Below the pieces are notes generated by a model. It had not been told where the DNA came from and made no database searches. It saw only the letters and a list, made by a program, of their open reading frames with translations. A DNA stretch of 64,000 nucleotides, taken from positions 3,036,001 through 3,100,000 of the forward strand of contig NZ_CP031415.1 in NCBI RefSeq assembly GCF_003367315.1, given 5' to 3'. The position numbers were made by a program, and so were the translations under genes. Shown here in pieces: positions 39,702 through 49,358 of the stretch. Each line of letters starts with the position of its first letter. Position 1 is the first letter of the stretch. The DNA comes from Saccharospirillum mangrovi (GTDB lineage: Bacteria; Pseudomonadota; Gammaproteobacteria; Pseudomonadales; Natronospirillaceae).

Positions 39702-41633
39702 ATGACTGAGACCGCACTGCACCCGACCCTAGCGCTCGACAGCCGGGTCGGCCCTCTGGAAACCCGGATCGTATCCGGGTTCTTTGTTGTTATGGCCGTG
39801 GCGATTTCCGCCCTGGTCATCTACGGCGCTTATTTCGGCGGCATCACCGCCTTGCTGTTGCGTTCGCTGTTTTTCTCCGGCGTCGCCGCAGCGGGTTTGT
39901 CGGCAGCGGCGCTGCGCTTGCGTTGGCCCGGCTGGCGGTTGCTGTGCTACCTGCTGGCGCTGGTCGCGCTGATTCCCGGCCCCTACCTCTGGCACAGCTA
40001 TCTGGACATCATCATGCGCGGCGCCATGTCGGTGCCGATGGATGAGTGGGTGTTTCTCGGACTGGTCGCCGTCGTCTTCGTGTTCGTGCGGCTGACGCTG
40101 GGTTGGGCGCTGGTGGCGTTGATGGCGCTGGCGTTTGCCTACGCCTGGTTCGGCTATGTGATACCGGGCAAATACGGCCACGGCGGATACGATCTGGCGC
40201 GGCTGACCTCAACATTGCTGTTGTCCACCGAAGGCTATTTCGGCGTGCCCATGGGCGTGGCGGTCGAATACATCTTCCTGTTCGCGCTGTTCGGTGCACT
40301 GCTCAGCCGCATTGGCACTGGCGAAGTCTTTGTCGATATTGCCCGGGGTCTGACTGGCCGCGTCCAGGGCGGGCCGGGTTTGTCGGCGGCCTTGTCCAGC
40401 GCGCTGATCGGCTCGCTGAACGGCAGCGCGGTCGCCAACGTCGTCACCACCGGCACCTTCACCATTCCGTTGATGAAGAAAGTCGGCTACACGCCACGGC
40501 TGGCGGCGGCGATTGAAGCGGCGGCTTCATCCGCCGGGCAAATCATGCCGCCGGTCATGGGTGCCGCTGCCTTCTTGATGGCGGAAATGATCGGCATGCC
40601 ATACCCGCAAGTGGCGTTGGCGGCACTGATTCCGGCGCTGCTCTATGTGTTCGCGCTCATGGTCGCTGTGCGCCTGGAAGCCGGGCGGCTCGGGTTGGCG
40701 CGCGACACCGAAGGCGGCCTCGCCTTCCTCGTCCAAACGCTGCGCACACGTGGCTACATGCTGATACCGCTGTTCGTGCTGATCGCACTCATGGTCGCCG
40801 GCCGTTCACCGACGCACGCGGCTGTCGTTGCCATTGTGGCCGGCCTGCTGATCAGCCCCTGGCGCAGCGACACCCGCATCGGCCCCAAAGGCATCGCTGT
40901 GGTGTGCAAGGAAACTCTGGTCGCCACCGCGCCCATCGTCGCCGCTGTGGCGGCGGCTGGCACCGTGATCGGCATCCTCAACCTGACCGGCATGGGGCTG
41001 ATGGTCTCCAGCCTGATCGTTGAAGCCGGCGGCGGCAGTCTGTGGGGTGTGTTGGCGCTCACCGCCTTAGCGTCGTTCGTGCTCGGCATGGGCTTGCCAA
41101 CCTCAGCGGCTTACTTGCTGCTGGCGGTTCTGGTTGCCCCCGCCCTGACGCGTTTGGGCATGGAACCCATTGCCGCGCACATGTTCATTTTCTACTTCGG
41201 ACTGGTATCAGCAATTACGCCACCCGTGGCACTGGCCGCTTATGCAGCAGCGTCCATCGCCGGTGCGTCCGCCAACGCCACGGCCATTGAATCGATCCGG
41301 CTCGGTTTTGTGAAACTGCTGGTGCCGTTCCTGTTCGTTTCCATGCCGGGCTTGTTAATGATCGGCTCGGCTGGCGACATCGCCGGCGCCATCGTGCTGG
41401 CGGTTATCGCCACCGGCGGGTTGACCATCGGCCTCGCCGGTTGGCTGGGCCAGCCGATGCCCAAGCCCGAACGACTGCTCTGGCTGGTCGCGTCCCTCGG
41501 CATCGCCTGGCCGGCACCGGTAGCGGACGTGTCGCCGTTGGTGGTTAGCGCCCGGCTGTTGGGCTTGGTTATCTTGATCGTTCTAGCGTGGCGACACACC
41601 CCGATGGCGCAACGCCACTCCACCGTGGCCTAG
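39702..41633 (+). CDS. TRAP transporter permease, 4TM/12TM fusion
   Basis: A 643-residue inner-membrane permease with DctQ-like and DctM-like parts fused, the form always paired with TAXI binding proteins. The large part holds the DctM patterns ALFGALLSRIGTGEVFVDIA, GSLNGSAVANVVTTGTFTIP and SAGQIMPPVMGAAAFLMAEM, with a second repeat at MGLPTSAAYLLLAVLVAPAL. Transport is driven by a sodium or proton gradient. It is coupled to the upstream binding protein gene and convergent with the oxygenase gene, with a small hairpin over the two stop codons. Confidence 0.95.
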   Translation: MTETALHPTLALDSRVGPLETRIVSGFFVVMAVAISALVIYGAYFGGITALLLRSLFFSGVAAAGLSAAALRLRWPGWRLLCYLLALVALIPGPYLWHSYLDIIMRGAMSVPMDEWVFLGLVAVVFVFVRLTLGWALVALMALAFAYAWFGYVIPGKYGHGGYDLARLTSTLLLSTEGYFGVPMGVAVEYIFLFALFGALLSRIGTGEVFVDIARGLTGRVQGGPGLSAALSSALIGSLNGSAVANVVTTGTFTIPLMKKVGYTPRLAAAIEAAASSAGQIMPPVMGAAAFLMAEMIGMPYPQVALAALIPALLYVFALMVAVRLEAGRLGLARDTEGGLAFLVQTLRTRGYMLIPLFVLIALMVAGRSPTHAAVVAIVAGLLISPWRSDTRIGPKGIAVVCKETLVATAPIVAAVAAAGTVIGILNLTGMGLMVSSLIVEAGGGSLWGVLALTALASFVLGMGLPTSAAYLLLAVLVAPALTRLGMEPIAAHMFIFYFGLVSAITPPVALAAYAAASIAGASANATAIESIRLGFVKLLVPFLFVSMPGLLMIGSAGDIAGAIVLAVIATGGLTIGLAGWLGQPMPKPERLLWLVASLGIAWPAPVADVSPLVVSARLLGLVILIVLAWRHTPMAQRHSTVA

Positions 41634-41650
41634 CCGCCCGCTAAGGGCGG
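41634..41650. terminator. Short hairpin between convergent TRAP and oxygenase genes
   Basis: Arms CCGCCC and GGGCGG with a 5-base loop occupy the 7-bp gap and the end of the minus-strand gene. There is no T-run, so termination strength is uncertain. Confidence 0.35.
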
Positions 41651-42624
41651 AAGTTTGCAGCAATGCGTTGCTGCAGATAATCGGCCGCCGTAATCGGCGG
41701 GTATTTACCCGCCGGACTTTCAATCATCACATCGCGATTGGCCTGGCAGAAAAACGCCAGGCTGTAACGCGCGCCCTGGTCTTCGCCCGGTTTCGGCATC
41801 CGCACCCGATGCAGCGTCGATTTCAACCGATCGTCACTCCAGCGCATCAGCATGTCGCCAATGTTGCAGGTGATGATGCCGTCGCGCGCTGCCACGCTGG
41901 TCCAGGCTTGCTGGCCTTGGGCGTCTTTGCCCGGACACAGCTGCAAGCCACCTTGGCCGGTGCGCTGAAACACCATCGTCAAACAATCGAAATCGGTGTG
42001 AGCGCCCGCGCGCCAGATGCCGGGGCCGGTCTCGGCGGCGTCCAGCGGTAAGTAATGCAGCAGGCGCAGCGTGCTTTGATAATCCGACTGACGCCAATCG
42101 TGGGCGCGGGTGAAAAAATCGGCTTCAAACCCCAGCCGTTCCGCCAGACAACTGAGCACCTTCATGCCCAGTTCCCAACAGGCACGTTCGAATGCCAGCA
42201 GTTGCGGCTGAAAATCCGGCAGGCTGGCGGGCCAGATGTCGTCCATGTGCGGCCGGGTAATCTGGTACGACTCTTTCTGGTCCAACGTGCCAGTGGACGG
42301 TCGTTTTTGGGTGCGGAATTCCCAACCCGCGTTCTTGCCGGGCTTCAGCGCACAGTCGGATTTTTCCGCCTCGGGCAGCGCGAAAAAGCGTTCGGACCAG
42401 GCAAAGGCGTTGTCAATATCGGCTTGCGCCAGGCCATGGCCGGTGAGCTGAAAGAAGCCGACCTCGCTCGCCGCCGCCCACAGTTCACCGCCAATGGCGT
42501 CGCGACGGTTCTCGAACTCGCTCAGATCAATCAACGGCACCGTGCGGTCATGGGTTTCAACGCCTTCGCCACCGAGGGTGGATTCAAAGCGCAATTCTTC
42601 GAGGCTGTATTCGGATGGGTTCAT
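41641..42624 (-). CDS. Isopenicillin N synthase-like 2OG-Fe(II) oxygenase
   Basis: A 327-residue non-haem iron oxygenase of the isopenicillin N synthase/flavonol synthase group. The N-terminal DIOX_N region shows VPLIDLSEFE and EVGFFQLTGHGL. The iron ligands are the HxD of AGAHTDFDCLTMVF and the distal His of LHRVRMPKP, with the RYSL arginine-serine pair (GARYSLAFF) that binds 2-oxoglutarate. The natural substrate is not evident. GGAGACACACC precedes the ATG at 42624, and the upstream open frame is not supported. Confidence 0.92.
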   Translation of the reverse strand: MNPSEYSLEELRFESTLGGEGVETHDRTVPLIDLSEFENRRDAIGGELWAAASEVGFFQLTGHGLAQADIDNAFAWSERFFALPEAEKSDCALKPGKNAGWEFRTQKRPSTGTLDQKESYQITRPHMDDIWPASLPDFQPQLLAFERACWELGMKVLSCLAERLGFEADFFTRAHDWRQSDYQSTLRLLHYLPLDAAETGPGIWRAGAHTDFDCLTMVFQRTGQGGLQLCPGKDAQGQQAWTSVAARDGIITCNIGDMLMRWSDDRLKSTLHRVRMPKPGEDQGARYSLAFFCQANRDVMIESPAGKYPPITAADYLQQRIAANFRP

Positions 42625-43033
42625 GGTGTGTCTCCGTGTTCGGGAAATGGGCAACAGATGCAGCCGAAACGGAGTGGGACCAAGGCGGGAAAGCGGTCGA
42701 GAGAAGCCAATGCCCATCCGATCCGTTAGCCATTGCGGCTGCAGATCCGACAGTGAGCAATGCCCGGGTTCGCTGAACCTGACCGCTTCTACTCAATGCG
42801 ACCTTGCCAACGCAAGGCGCATGCCATTTCCAAAACACCCGACGCCGCCGGCCGCCAGGCTTGCACAGTCACACAAGGCGCTTCAAAAGGTGGCAACCGG
42901 CCAATTCGACGCACCAAAACGCCGCCGCAGCTCGGGGTTGTCGGCGCCCAACTACTGTAATAATATCCAGTACCGAATATCGAACCACGAGCGGCGCTCA
43001 AAACCCCGCCGCTCACACCCTGGGAGTTGGAAC
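42625..43033. other. Intergenic region without a recognisable gene
   Basis: About 410 bp between the oxygenase gene and the divergent coiled-coil gene. It probably holds both promoters. A short hairpin CCTTGCCAACGCAAGG lies near 42800. No conserved RNA or reading frame with protein-like features was seen. Confidence 0.5.
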
Positions 43034-43387
43034 GTGGATTATCAACTGATAGGTAAGACCTTGGAAAACGCCGGCAAAGAGATCCAGAAGCTCAATAACA
43101 AGCTCGACAAAATCCTGGAAAAACTGCTCGAGGTGGAAGCCATTGAAGAGCGTAAAAGCGAAGCTGTTGAGCACATTCAGGCCAACCGCATTGGCGACGC
43201 CATCGAATTGCTGAAGCTGGTCGAGAAAGACCAGGTGAAGGCCGAAACCCTGAAAACCGAAGAAAGCGAATTGCGCGAACAACTGGAAGTCGCCCGCGAA
43301 CAAGCGGCTCAGGCGGCGGCTGGCAAAGTCGACACCGAGACCAAAGGCCCGCATGCGGTACCCGACGCCGAAAGCGACGCTGCTTAA
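43034..43387 (+). CDS. Small coiled-coil protein of unknown function
   Basis: A 117-residue protein with no signal peptide or membrane segment. Residues 8-90 are strongly helical with heptad spacing (LENAGKEIQKLNNKLDKILE, then LLEVEAIEERKSEAVEHIQ and LKTEESELREQLEVAREQ), so a dimeric coiled coil is likely; the tail is acidic and disordered. Translation appears to start at GTG, eight bases after GGGAG. It is followed by a strong terminator, which supports a real single-gene transcript. No family was recognised. Confidence 0.7.
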   Translation: MDYQLIGKTLENAGKEIQKLNNKLDKILEKLLEVEAIEERKSEAVEHIQANRIGDAIELLKLVEKDQVKAETLKTEESELREQLEVAREQAAQAAAGKVDTETKGPHAVPDAESDAA

Positions 43388-43426
43388 TTTATTCCCCACT
43401 CAGCGGTGGCATTTCATGCTGCCTTT

Positions 43427-43463
43427 TCCCGGACCGGCTCGTTCACCGCTCCGGGATTTTTTT
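43427..43463 (+). terminator. Terminator of the coiled-coil gene
   Basis: A 7-bp stem TCCCGGA / TCCGGGA with an inner CGG/CCG pairing, followed by seven T residues on the plus strand. It lies about 40 bp after the stop codon. Confidence 0.85.
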
Positions 43464-43480
43464 GCGTCGTCGGTTGATCG

Positions 43481-44368
43481 TTACAGCAACTCAACCGCGA
43501 CCGCCAAAGCCTCGGCGATGCGGCTGTTGAGTTTCAGATCGACCAACGGATCGGCGCGCGTTCGGCCCAGGTTCAACACCGCCAACGGCTGCCCGGCCTG
43601 ATGCGCCTGGCGGCAAAAACGAAACCCGGAATAGACCATCATCGACGAACCGACCACCAACAGAGCATCGGCTTCGGCCAATTGCGCGAAGGCATCGGCA
43701 ACGCGCTCGCGCGGTACGTTGTCGCCGAAAAACACCACGTCCGGTTTCAACAGGCCGTCGCATTGCGGGCAGTTCGCCACGACAAAACGACTGAAATCGA
43801 CTTCCAGATCGGCGTCGCCATCGGGCGCGACCTCAGCCTGATAATGGCGATAGTCCGGGTTTAATTCGTCGCAACGTTGGTGCACATCGGCGCGCGAACA
43901 CTGGTAGCCGCAACTCATGCAAATCACCGCATCGGCACGGCCGTGCAGATCAATCACCGAACGACTGCCCGCCTGCTGATGCAGGCCATCCACGTTTTGC
44001 GTAATCAAACCGCTGACAAAACCACGCTGCTCCAACTGCGCCAAATAAAAATGCGCCGGATTCGGCTGCGCCCGTTTCATCAACGGCCAACCGATCAGAC
44101 TGCGGCCCCAGTACCGCTGGCGCATGGCGGCGTCGCCCATAAACACCTGATGCTGCACCGGAGGCTTGCGCTTCCAGCCGCCCTGGTCGTCGCGGTAATC
44201 GGGAATGCCGGAATCGGTGCTGACACCCGCGCCCGTGAGCACCAGCGTACGCGGATGCCGACGCAGAAAGTCGGCCAGTTGTTCGCCGGCAGTAGCGGCA
44301 TCAAGTAACGGATCGGGTTCGAGTTGCGGCGGCAGTTGCACACTGCGCACCGGGCTGTGCAGGGTCAT
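43481..44368 (-). CDS. NAD-dependent protein deacetylase, SIR2 family
   Basis: A 295-residue sirtuin. The NAD-binding motif TGAGVSTDSGIPDYRD, the TQNVDGLHQQAG segment and the catalytic His in DLHGRAD are present, with a zinc site made of CMSCGYQC and CPQCDG. The N-terminal extension and long length match the class II (SIRT4-like) bacterial sirtuins. It probably removes acyl groups from lysines on metabolic enzymes. It is convergent with the coiled-coil gene and divergent from the flavoprotein gene. Confidence 0.93.
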   Translation of the reverse strand: MTLHSPVRSVQLPPQLEPDPLLDAATAGEQLADFLRRHPRTLVLTGAGVSTDSGIPDYRDDQGGWKRKPPVQHQVFMGDAAMRQRYWGRSLIGWPLMKRAQPNPAHFYLAQLEQRGFVSGLITQNVDGLHQQAGSRSVIDLHGRADAVICMSCGYQCSRADVHQRCDELNPDYRHYQAEVAPDGDADLEVDFSRFVVANCPQCDGLLKPDVVFFGDNVPRERVADAFAQLAEADALLVVGSSMMVYSGFRFCRQAHQAGQPLAVLNLGRTRADPLVDLKLNSRIAEALAVAVELL

Positions 44369-44532
44369 GGCGGGTCCGCTTTGTGGATTGGCGCTACTCT
44401 AATCAAGCTGGCCGTTCAGGCCAACTTTGTGGCGACATCAAATGACGTTCGGTTACTTAATTAGCGCTGTGACCACGCAATTTTGTTAGGCTGGCGCCCG
44501 GTTTTTACCGCCGCATCCGAGGAGCCGTTTGC

Positions 44533-46074
44533 ATGTCCGGATCGTTCACTCAATTGGGTCTGACCATTCTGGCCTTTTCCGGCCTGTTGATTCTGGGCAG
44601 TTTGATCGTACTGGGGCTGGTATTGATCGGCCTGTACATCATCGACCGCCGCCAAAGCACGCACACCATTCGTCGCAATTATCCGATTATCGGCCGCTTC
44701 CGTTACTGGTTCGAACACCTGGGCGAATTTTTCCGGCAATACTTTTTCGCCATGGATCGCGAAGAGTTGCCGTTCAACCGCGCCGAACGTTCCTGGGTAT
44801 ACCGCGCCGCCAAAAACCTCGACAACACCATTGCCTTTGGCTCGACGCGCTCGCTCGAACCGGTCGGCTCGCTGTTCTTTATGAACGATGCCTTTCCGAC
44901 ACTCGAAGACACCGCCGACCACCCGCTGCCAGTCACCATCGGTCCCGACGCCAAACACCCTTACCAGCCGAAATCTTTCTTCAATATTTCCGGCATGAGT
45001 TACGGCGCGCTGTCGGAACCGGCGGTGCGGGCACTCTCGTTCGGCGCCGCCAAAGCCGGTTGCTGGATGAACACTGGTGAAGGCGCACTGTCGCGCTTTC
45101 ACCTGGAAGGCGGTTGCGATCTGGTGTTTCAAATCGGCACTGCCAAGTACGGCGTGCGCGATAAGAACGGCAATCTGAGCGACGAAAAACTGCGCGAAAT
45201 TGCCGCGCACGACAGCGTGCGGATGTTCGAAATCAAACTCAGCCAGGGCGCCAAACCCGGCAAAGGCGGCATTCTGCCGGGCGAAAAAGTCACCGAAGAA
45301 ATTGCCCGGGCGCGCGGCATTCCCGAAGGCGAAGATTCGATCAGCCCGAACCGTCATCTGGACATCGAACAACCCGACGATTTGCTCGACATGATCGTTC
45401 GCGTGCGCCGCGTTACCGGCAAGCCGGTCGGCTTCAAATGCGTGCTCGGCGAAACCGGCTGGCTGGTGGCGTTGCTGCGCCGCATCAAAGAACGCGGCCT
45501 GGAATACGCGCCCGACTTCATCACCCTCGACAGCGCCGACGGCGGCACCGGCGCAGCGCCCCAACCGTTGATGGATTACGTCGGTTTGCCGATCAAGGAA
45601 AGCCTGCCGTGGCTGGTCGATACGCTGAAATCGGAAGGCATGCGCGAGCGCATTAAAATTGTCGCGTCCGGTAAATTGATGGTGCCGTCGAAGGTCGCCT
45701 GGGCGCTGGCGACCGGCGCCGATTTCATCGTGTCAGCGCGCGGCTTTATGTTCGCGCTCGGCTGTGTGCAGTCGCTGCAATGCAACAAAAACACCTGCCC
45801 GACTGGCGTCACCACGCACAACCCGCGCCTGCAACGCGGTTTAGTGCCGGCCGACAAAGCCGAACGGGTGGCGCATTATCACGCTCAGATGGTGCACTTT
45901 TTGGGGATTCTGGCGCATTCGTGCGGCGTGGCTGGTCCGCGAGACCTGCAACGCAAACACGTGCGCATCGTCACTCAAAGTGGCATTTCGATGCCGCTGG
46001 ATACCTTCTACCAACGGCACATCCCACTGACGATGATCGAACCGAGCCAGAGCGGCATTCCCGGCCAGCCGTAA
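44533..46074 (+). CDS. FMN-binding glutamate synthase-like protein, membrane-anchored
   Basis: A 513-residue protein resembling the FMN and iron-sulfur core of the large glutamate synthase subunit. An N-terminal membrane segment covers residues about 10-37 (LAFSGLLILGSLIVLGLVL). The central domain shows FFNISGMSYGALSEPAVRAL, DFITLDSADGGTGAAPQPLM and VASGKLMVPSKVAWALATGA. The cysteines of CVQSLQCNKNTCPTGV fit a 3Fe-4S site. It lacks the glutaminase domain and the usual C-terminal glucan-like domain, so ammonia-dependent glutamate synthesis or another amino-acid redox reaction is possible. GAGGAG lies upstream of the ATG. Confidence 0.9.
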   Translation: MSGSFTQLGLTILAFSGLLILGSLIVLGLVLIGLYIIDRRQSTHTIRRNYPIIGRFRYWFEHLGEFFRQYFFAMDREELPFNRAERSWVYRAAKNLDNTIAFGSTRSLEPVGSLFFMNDAFPTLEDTADHPLPVTIGPDAKHPYQPKSFFNISGMSYGALSEPAVRALSFGAAKAGCWMNTGEGALSRFHLEGGCDLVFQIGTAKYGVRDKNGNLSDEKLREIAAHDSVRMFEIKLSQGAKPGKGGILPGEKVTEEIARARGIPEGEDSISPNRHLDIEQPDDLLDMIVRVRRVTGKPVGFKCVLGETGWLVALLRRIKERGLEYAPDFITLDSADGGTGAAPQPLMDYVGLPIKESLPWLVDTLKSEGMRERIKIVASGKLMVPSKVAWALATGADFIVSARGFMFALGCVQSLQCNKNTCPTGVTTHNPRLQRGLVPADKAERVAHYHAQMVHFLGILAHSCGVAGPRDLQRKHVRIVTQSGISMPLDTFYQRHIPLTMIEPSQSGIPGQP

Positions 46075-46088
46075 CGGCTGGCACTGCG

Positions 46089-46994
46089 TCAGAGCTCGCG
46101 CACCAGGCTCAGCCAGACAATGCCGCAAATCACCACGGCACCGCCGAGCAACTGCAACGGCGACAACGTCTGGCCGAGCACGATAAAGCCGAGAATCAGC
46201 GACGCCACTGGCTCGAAATTCACCACCGGAGCGTTGCGCGCCATGTCCAACCGTGGCGCCAGCACGAACAAGAGTGTCGAGCCGGTGCCATACAGCAGCG
46301 CCAGCAACGCCAACCCGACCCAACCCTGAGTCGCCGTTGGCACATCCAACCCGCCCGGCACCAGGCTGAACAGGCCACCGAACACCATAACGATCAGCAC
46401 CGTGAACATGGTAAACACCGACCGCACTGAGCCGGGCATACCGGCAAGCCGGTGATCCGTAGTCCACATGGCGACGGTAAAAAAGCAGGCAGCGGCAAGC
46501 GCAAACGCCACGCCGGGCAACCAGTTCGGCCCCATGCCAGCCGGGTCAGCCAACCAGGCGGGCACATCCAACACCAACACAACGCCAGCCAGAATCAGCG
46601 CCATGATCGACACCAGTCGCCACGACGGCGGCCGACGGGTGATCGCCCAATTCAACAACACCAGCAAGATCGGCCAGGTGTTCATCACCAGCAGCGCCAC
46701 CGCCACCGGCACCCGTGCCACCGCCGAATACAGGCACAGACTCTGGCCGGCAATCATCAGCCCCAGCAACACCTGCCAGCCGCGCTTACCGGCCGGAACG
46801 CGAAAACGATGCCCCTGCCACAGCGCCAGCACCGTCATAATCAACAACGCCACACCACCGCGCGCCAGAATCGCCAGCAACAGACCGGTACCGTCGTCGA
46901 ACGCCAGACGGGCGGCAACGTGGTTGCCTGCAAACATGGTTGCAGCGGTGATCAGAATCAGAATGGCGATCGGTCTGGCGATGGCAGTGGGCAT
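46089..46994 (-). CDS. EamA-family DMT transporter
   Basis: A 301-residue, ten-helix drug/metabolite transporter with two EamA repeats (for example LILITAATMFAGNHVAARLA at the start and LALLYGTGSTLLFVLAPRL in the second half). Members export amino acids or other small metabolites; the substrate is unknown. The ATG at 46994 follows TTAGGA with good spacing. It is convergent with the flavoprotein gene, 14 bp away. Confidence 0.88.
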   Translation of the reverse strand: MPTAIARPIAILILITAATMFAGNHVAARLAFDDGTGLLLAILARGGVALLIMTVLALWQGHRFRVPAGKRGWQVLLGLMIAGQSLCLYSAVARVPVAVALLVMNTWPILLVLLNWAITRRPPSWRLVSIMALILAGVVLVLDVPAWLADPAGMGPNWLPGVAFALAAACFFTVAMWTTDHRLAGMPGSVRSVFTMFTVLIVMVFGGLFSLVPGGLDVPTATQGWVGLALLALLYGTGSTLLFVLAPRLDMARNAPVVNFEPVASLILGFIVLGQTLSPLQLLGGAVVICGIVWLSLVREL

Positions 46995-47069
46995 GAAGAA
47001 TCCTAACGACAGCAAACAAACGACGGGAGCCTAGCACGAACCGGTACGGCGCCCGATTGAACCCAGCGT

Positions 47070-48038
47070 TCAGACGCTGGCGATAAGCCAGACCGTGTAG
47101 CCGACAAAAGCGGCCAGCAACACACCGCCCTCCCAACGATTAATACGACCGGGCCGACCACGCCGCCCCATGCCGAGCAGAAACAGCGCCAGCGTCAGCG
47201 CGACCAACACCACCAGATCGCGCGACAACAACACCGGCTCGGCCAGCAACGGCCGGATCACTCCAGCAAGCCCGACCACCGCCAGGGTATTGAACAGGTT
47301 GGAGCCAAGAATATTGCCCAACGCCAGATCGTGTTCGCCGCGCCGCGCCGCCAACACCGACGACGCCAATTCCGGCAACGAAGTACCGACGGCAACAATG
47401 GTCAGACCAATCACCAGATCGCTGACGCCCAACTGAGTGGCAATGCCCACCGCGCCCCACACCAGCAAACGCGAACTGAACACCAGCACGAGCAGCCCGA
47501 ACACCAGCCAGAACAATGCCCGCCCGCGCGACAACGCTTGCGCCGCCAGAGCCTGATCGGCGTCGGCCGCCAGCGCATCGTCAGAGGCCCGCCTCGCCTG
47601 CCACAGCATCCAGCCGATCAAACCGGCAAATACCAACAGCAACGCGACGGCATCCAAGCGACCGATGCGACCGTCTGCCAACAGCGCAAAGGCCAGCAAG
47701 GTAACGCCGGTCAGCACCGGCAATTCAACGCGCAACACGCGCGATTGCACGGCGATGGGGCTGATCAACGCCGTCACACCCAGAATCAAAGCGATGTTGG
47801 TAATGTTCGAACCGAAGGCGTTACCCAGCGCCAAACCGCTCTGGCCTTGCCAGGCAGCCAACGCCGAAACCGTCATTTCCGGCGCCGACGTGCCAAAGCC
47901 GATCACCACCATGCCGATGATCAACGGCGACCAACCCAGATACCGGGCAGTGACGGCCGCGCCGAGCACGAACCGGTCGGCACTCCAGACCAACGCCGCC
48001 AAGCCTGCGGCGATGGCAATGAGAAACCACAGCATCAT
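47070..48038 (-). CDS. Calcium/sodium antiporter (CaCA family, YrbG-like)
   Basis: A 322-residue membrane antiporter with two inverted halves. The alpha-1 repeat is GFGTSAPEMTVSALAAW with GNAFGSNITNIALILG, and the alpha-2 repeat is AVGTSLPELASSVLAA with GNILGSNLFNTLAVVG; the two Glu residues and GSN motifs bind the cations. The start overlaps the stop of the upstream MFS gene (TGATG), so the two are coupled. Ca2+ or Na+ extrusion is likely. Confidence 0.94.
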   Translation of the reverse strand: MMLWFLIAIAAGLAALVWSADRFVLGAAVTARYLGWSPLIIGMVVIGFGTSAPEMTVSALAAWQGQSGLALGNAFGSNITNIALILGVTALISPIAVQSRVLRVELPVLTGVTLLAFALLADGRIGRLDAVALLLVFAGLIGWMLWQARRASDDALAADADQALAAQALSRGRALFWLVFGLLVLVFSSRLLVWGAVGIATQLGVSDLVIGLTIVAVGTSLPELASSVLAARRGEHDLALGNILGSNLFNTLAVVGLAGVIRPLLAEPVLLSRDLVVLVALTLALFLLGMGRRGRPGRINRWEGGVLLAAFVGYTVWLIASV

Positions 48039-49204
48039 ACGGCGGCCAACGATTGTTGCGACTGGCGGCGCATGGCGCGGCCAGTCAACCACACCAAGCC
48101 AGCGTTAAGCAGAATGACCAACGCGCCGACCAGCGGAATCCACTGCATCGACGCGCCCAGACTGATCACCAAGCCACCGAGGGCCGCGCCCGCAGCGTTG
48201 CCTAAATTAAACGCGCTCTGGTTCAGCGTTGACGCCAGATTCGGCGCGTCGCCGGCCTGATCGACCACCAGCAATTGCAGCAACGGCACGATGGAAAACG
48301 ACAGCGCTGCCCAACCAAAAATCGCCAGCATCGCCAACGGCAACCAGCCGATCACCGCCGCCAGCAACGCCAGCATGACGGCAATACCGATCATCAGTTT
48401 GACCAGCACCGGAATCACCGCGTGGTGCCCCAGGCGGCCGCCGAAAATGGACCCGGCCGTCAAACCGACGCCGAACACGCCCATCACCACACTGATCCAC
48501 AAACCGCCAATGCCGGTCAGATCGCGCAGCATCGGCTCAATAAAAGTCACCACGGTGAACATCGACACCGACGCCAAGGCACTCAACCCCAACGCCAGCA
48601 ATACCGACGCCTGCCGCAACACCCGGAATTCACCGACGATACCGCCAGCGCTCGGCTGCAACCCGGTCGGCAACCAGCGCATCATCGCCAGCACCGCCAA
48701 CACGCCGATAATCACCACACCGGCAAAGGTCGCGCGCCAGCCAAACGCCTGACCGATGGCCGCGCCTGCCGGCACACCCAAGACGTTGGCCAAGGTCAGA
48801 CCGGCAAACACCAACGAGATCGCCTGCGCACGTTTGTCCGGCGCCGCCAGACTCGCGGCGGTTACAGCGGCAATGCCGAAAAAGGCACCGTGCGACAACG
48901 CCGTTACCACGCGCGCCACCATCAAACTCCAGTAATTCGGCGCCAGGGCACAGAGCACATTGCCGAGCAGAAAGATGCTGATCAGCACAATCAAGGTCGG
49001 CCGCCGCGGCCAGCGCGCCGTCAGCACCGCCAGAATCGGCCCGCCAACCACCACGCCAATGGCGTAGCTCGACACCAGATGCCCGGCCGCCGGAATGCTG
49101 ACGTTCAGATCAGCCGCCACCGCGGTAAGCAAACCCAGAATGACAAACTCGGTCGTGCCGATGCCAAAAGCGGCAACAGCCAAAGCGATGATAGGCAGGG
49201 ACAT
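48035..49204 (-). CDS. MFS transporter, AraJ/YdhP-like
   Basis: A 389-residue, 12-helix major facilitator. The N-terminus ALAVAAFGIGTTEFVILGLL and the loop ARWPRRPTLIVLISIFLLG match the DHA1 group that includes AraJ, YdhP and arabinose or purine efflux proteins. The substrate is unknown. It lies upstream of and overlaps the antiporter gene. A short CGATCG inverted repeat occurs just before the start. Confidence 0.9.
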   Translation of the reverse strand: MSLPIIALAVAAFGIGTTEFVILGLLTAVAADLNVSIPAAGHLVSSYAIGVVVGGPILAVLTARWPRRPTLIVLISIFLLGNVLCALAPNYWSLMVARVVTALSHGAFFGIAAVTAASLAAPDKRAQAISLVFAGLTLANVLGVPAGAAIGQAFGWRATFAGVVIIGVLAVLAMMRWLPTGLQPSAGGIVGEFRVLRQASVLLALGLSALASVSMFTVVTFIEPMLRDLTGIGGLWISVVMGVFGVGLTAGSIFGGRLGHHAVIPVLVKLMIGIAVMLALLAAVIGWLPLAMLAIFGWAALSFSIVPLLQLLVVDQAGDAPNLASTLNQSAFNLGNAAGAALGGLVISLGASMQWIPLVGALVILLNAGLVWLTGRAMRRQSQQSLAAV

Positions 49205-49358
49205 GACAGCCTCATGGAAAGGGTAACAACAGAACGATCGAACCGATCGGCCCCGCCAGGAATCGGCGGGAGCGCGTAGTTTATCACGGCGAATGTCGAG
49301 CGTTAGTGAACAATGCGTTGCAGCAATCGATCACTCGCACTGCGCCGTTCAGGCCAGA

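Noticed and set aside
44461-45564. Frame of 367 codons antisense to the glutamate synthase-like gene
   Set aside because: It is a shadow frame; the plus-strand gene has full domain support and iron-sulfur cysteines.
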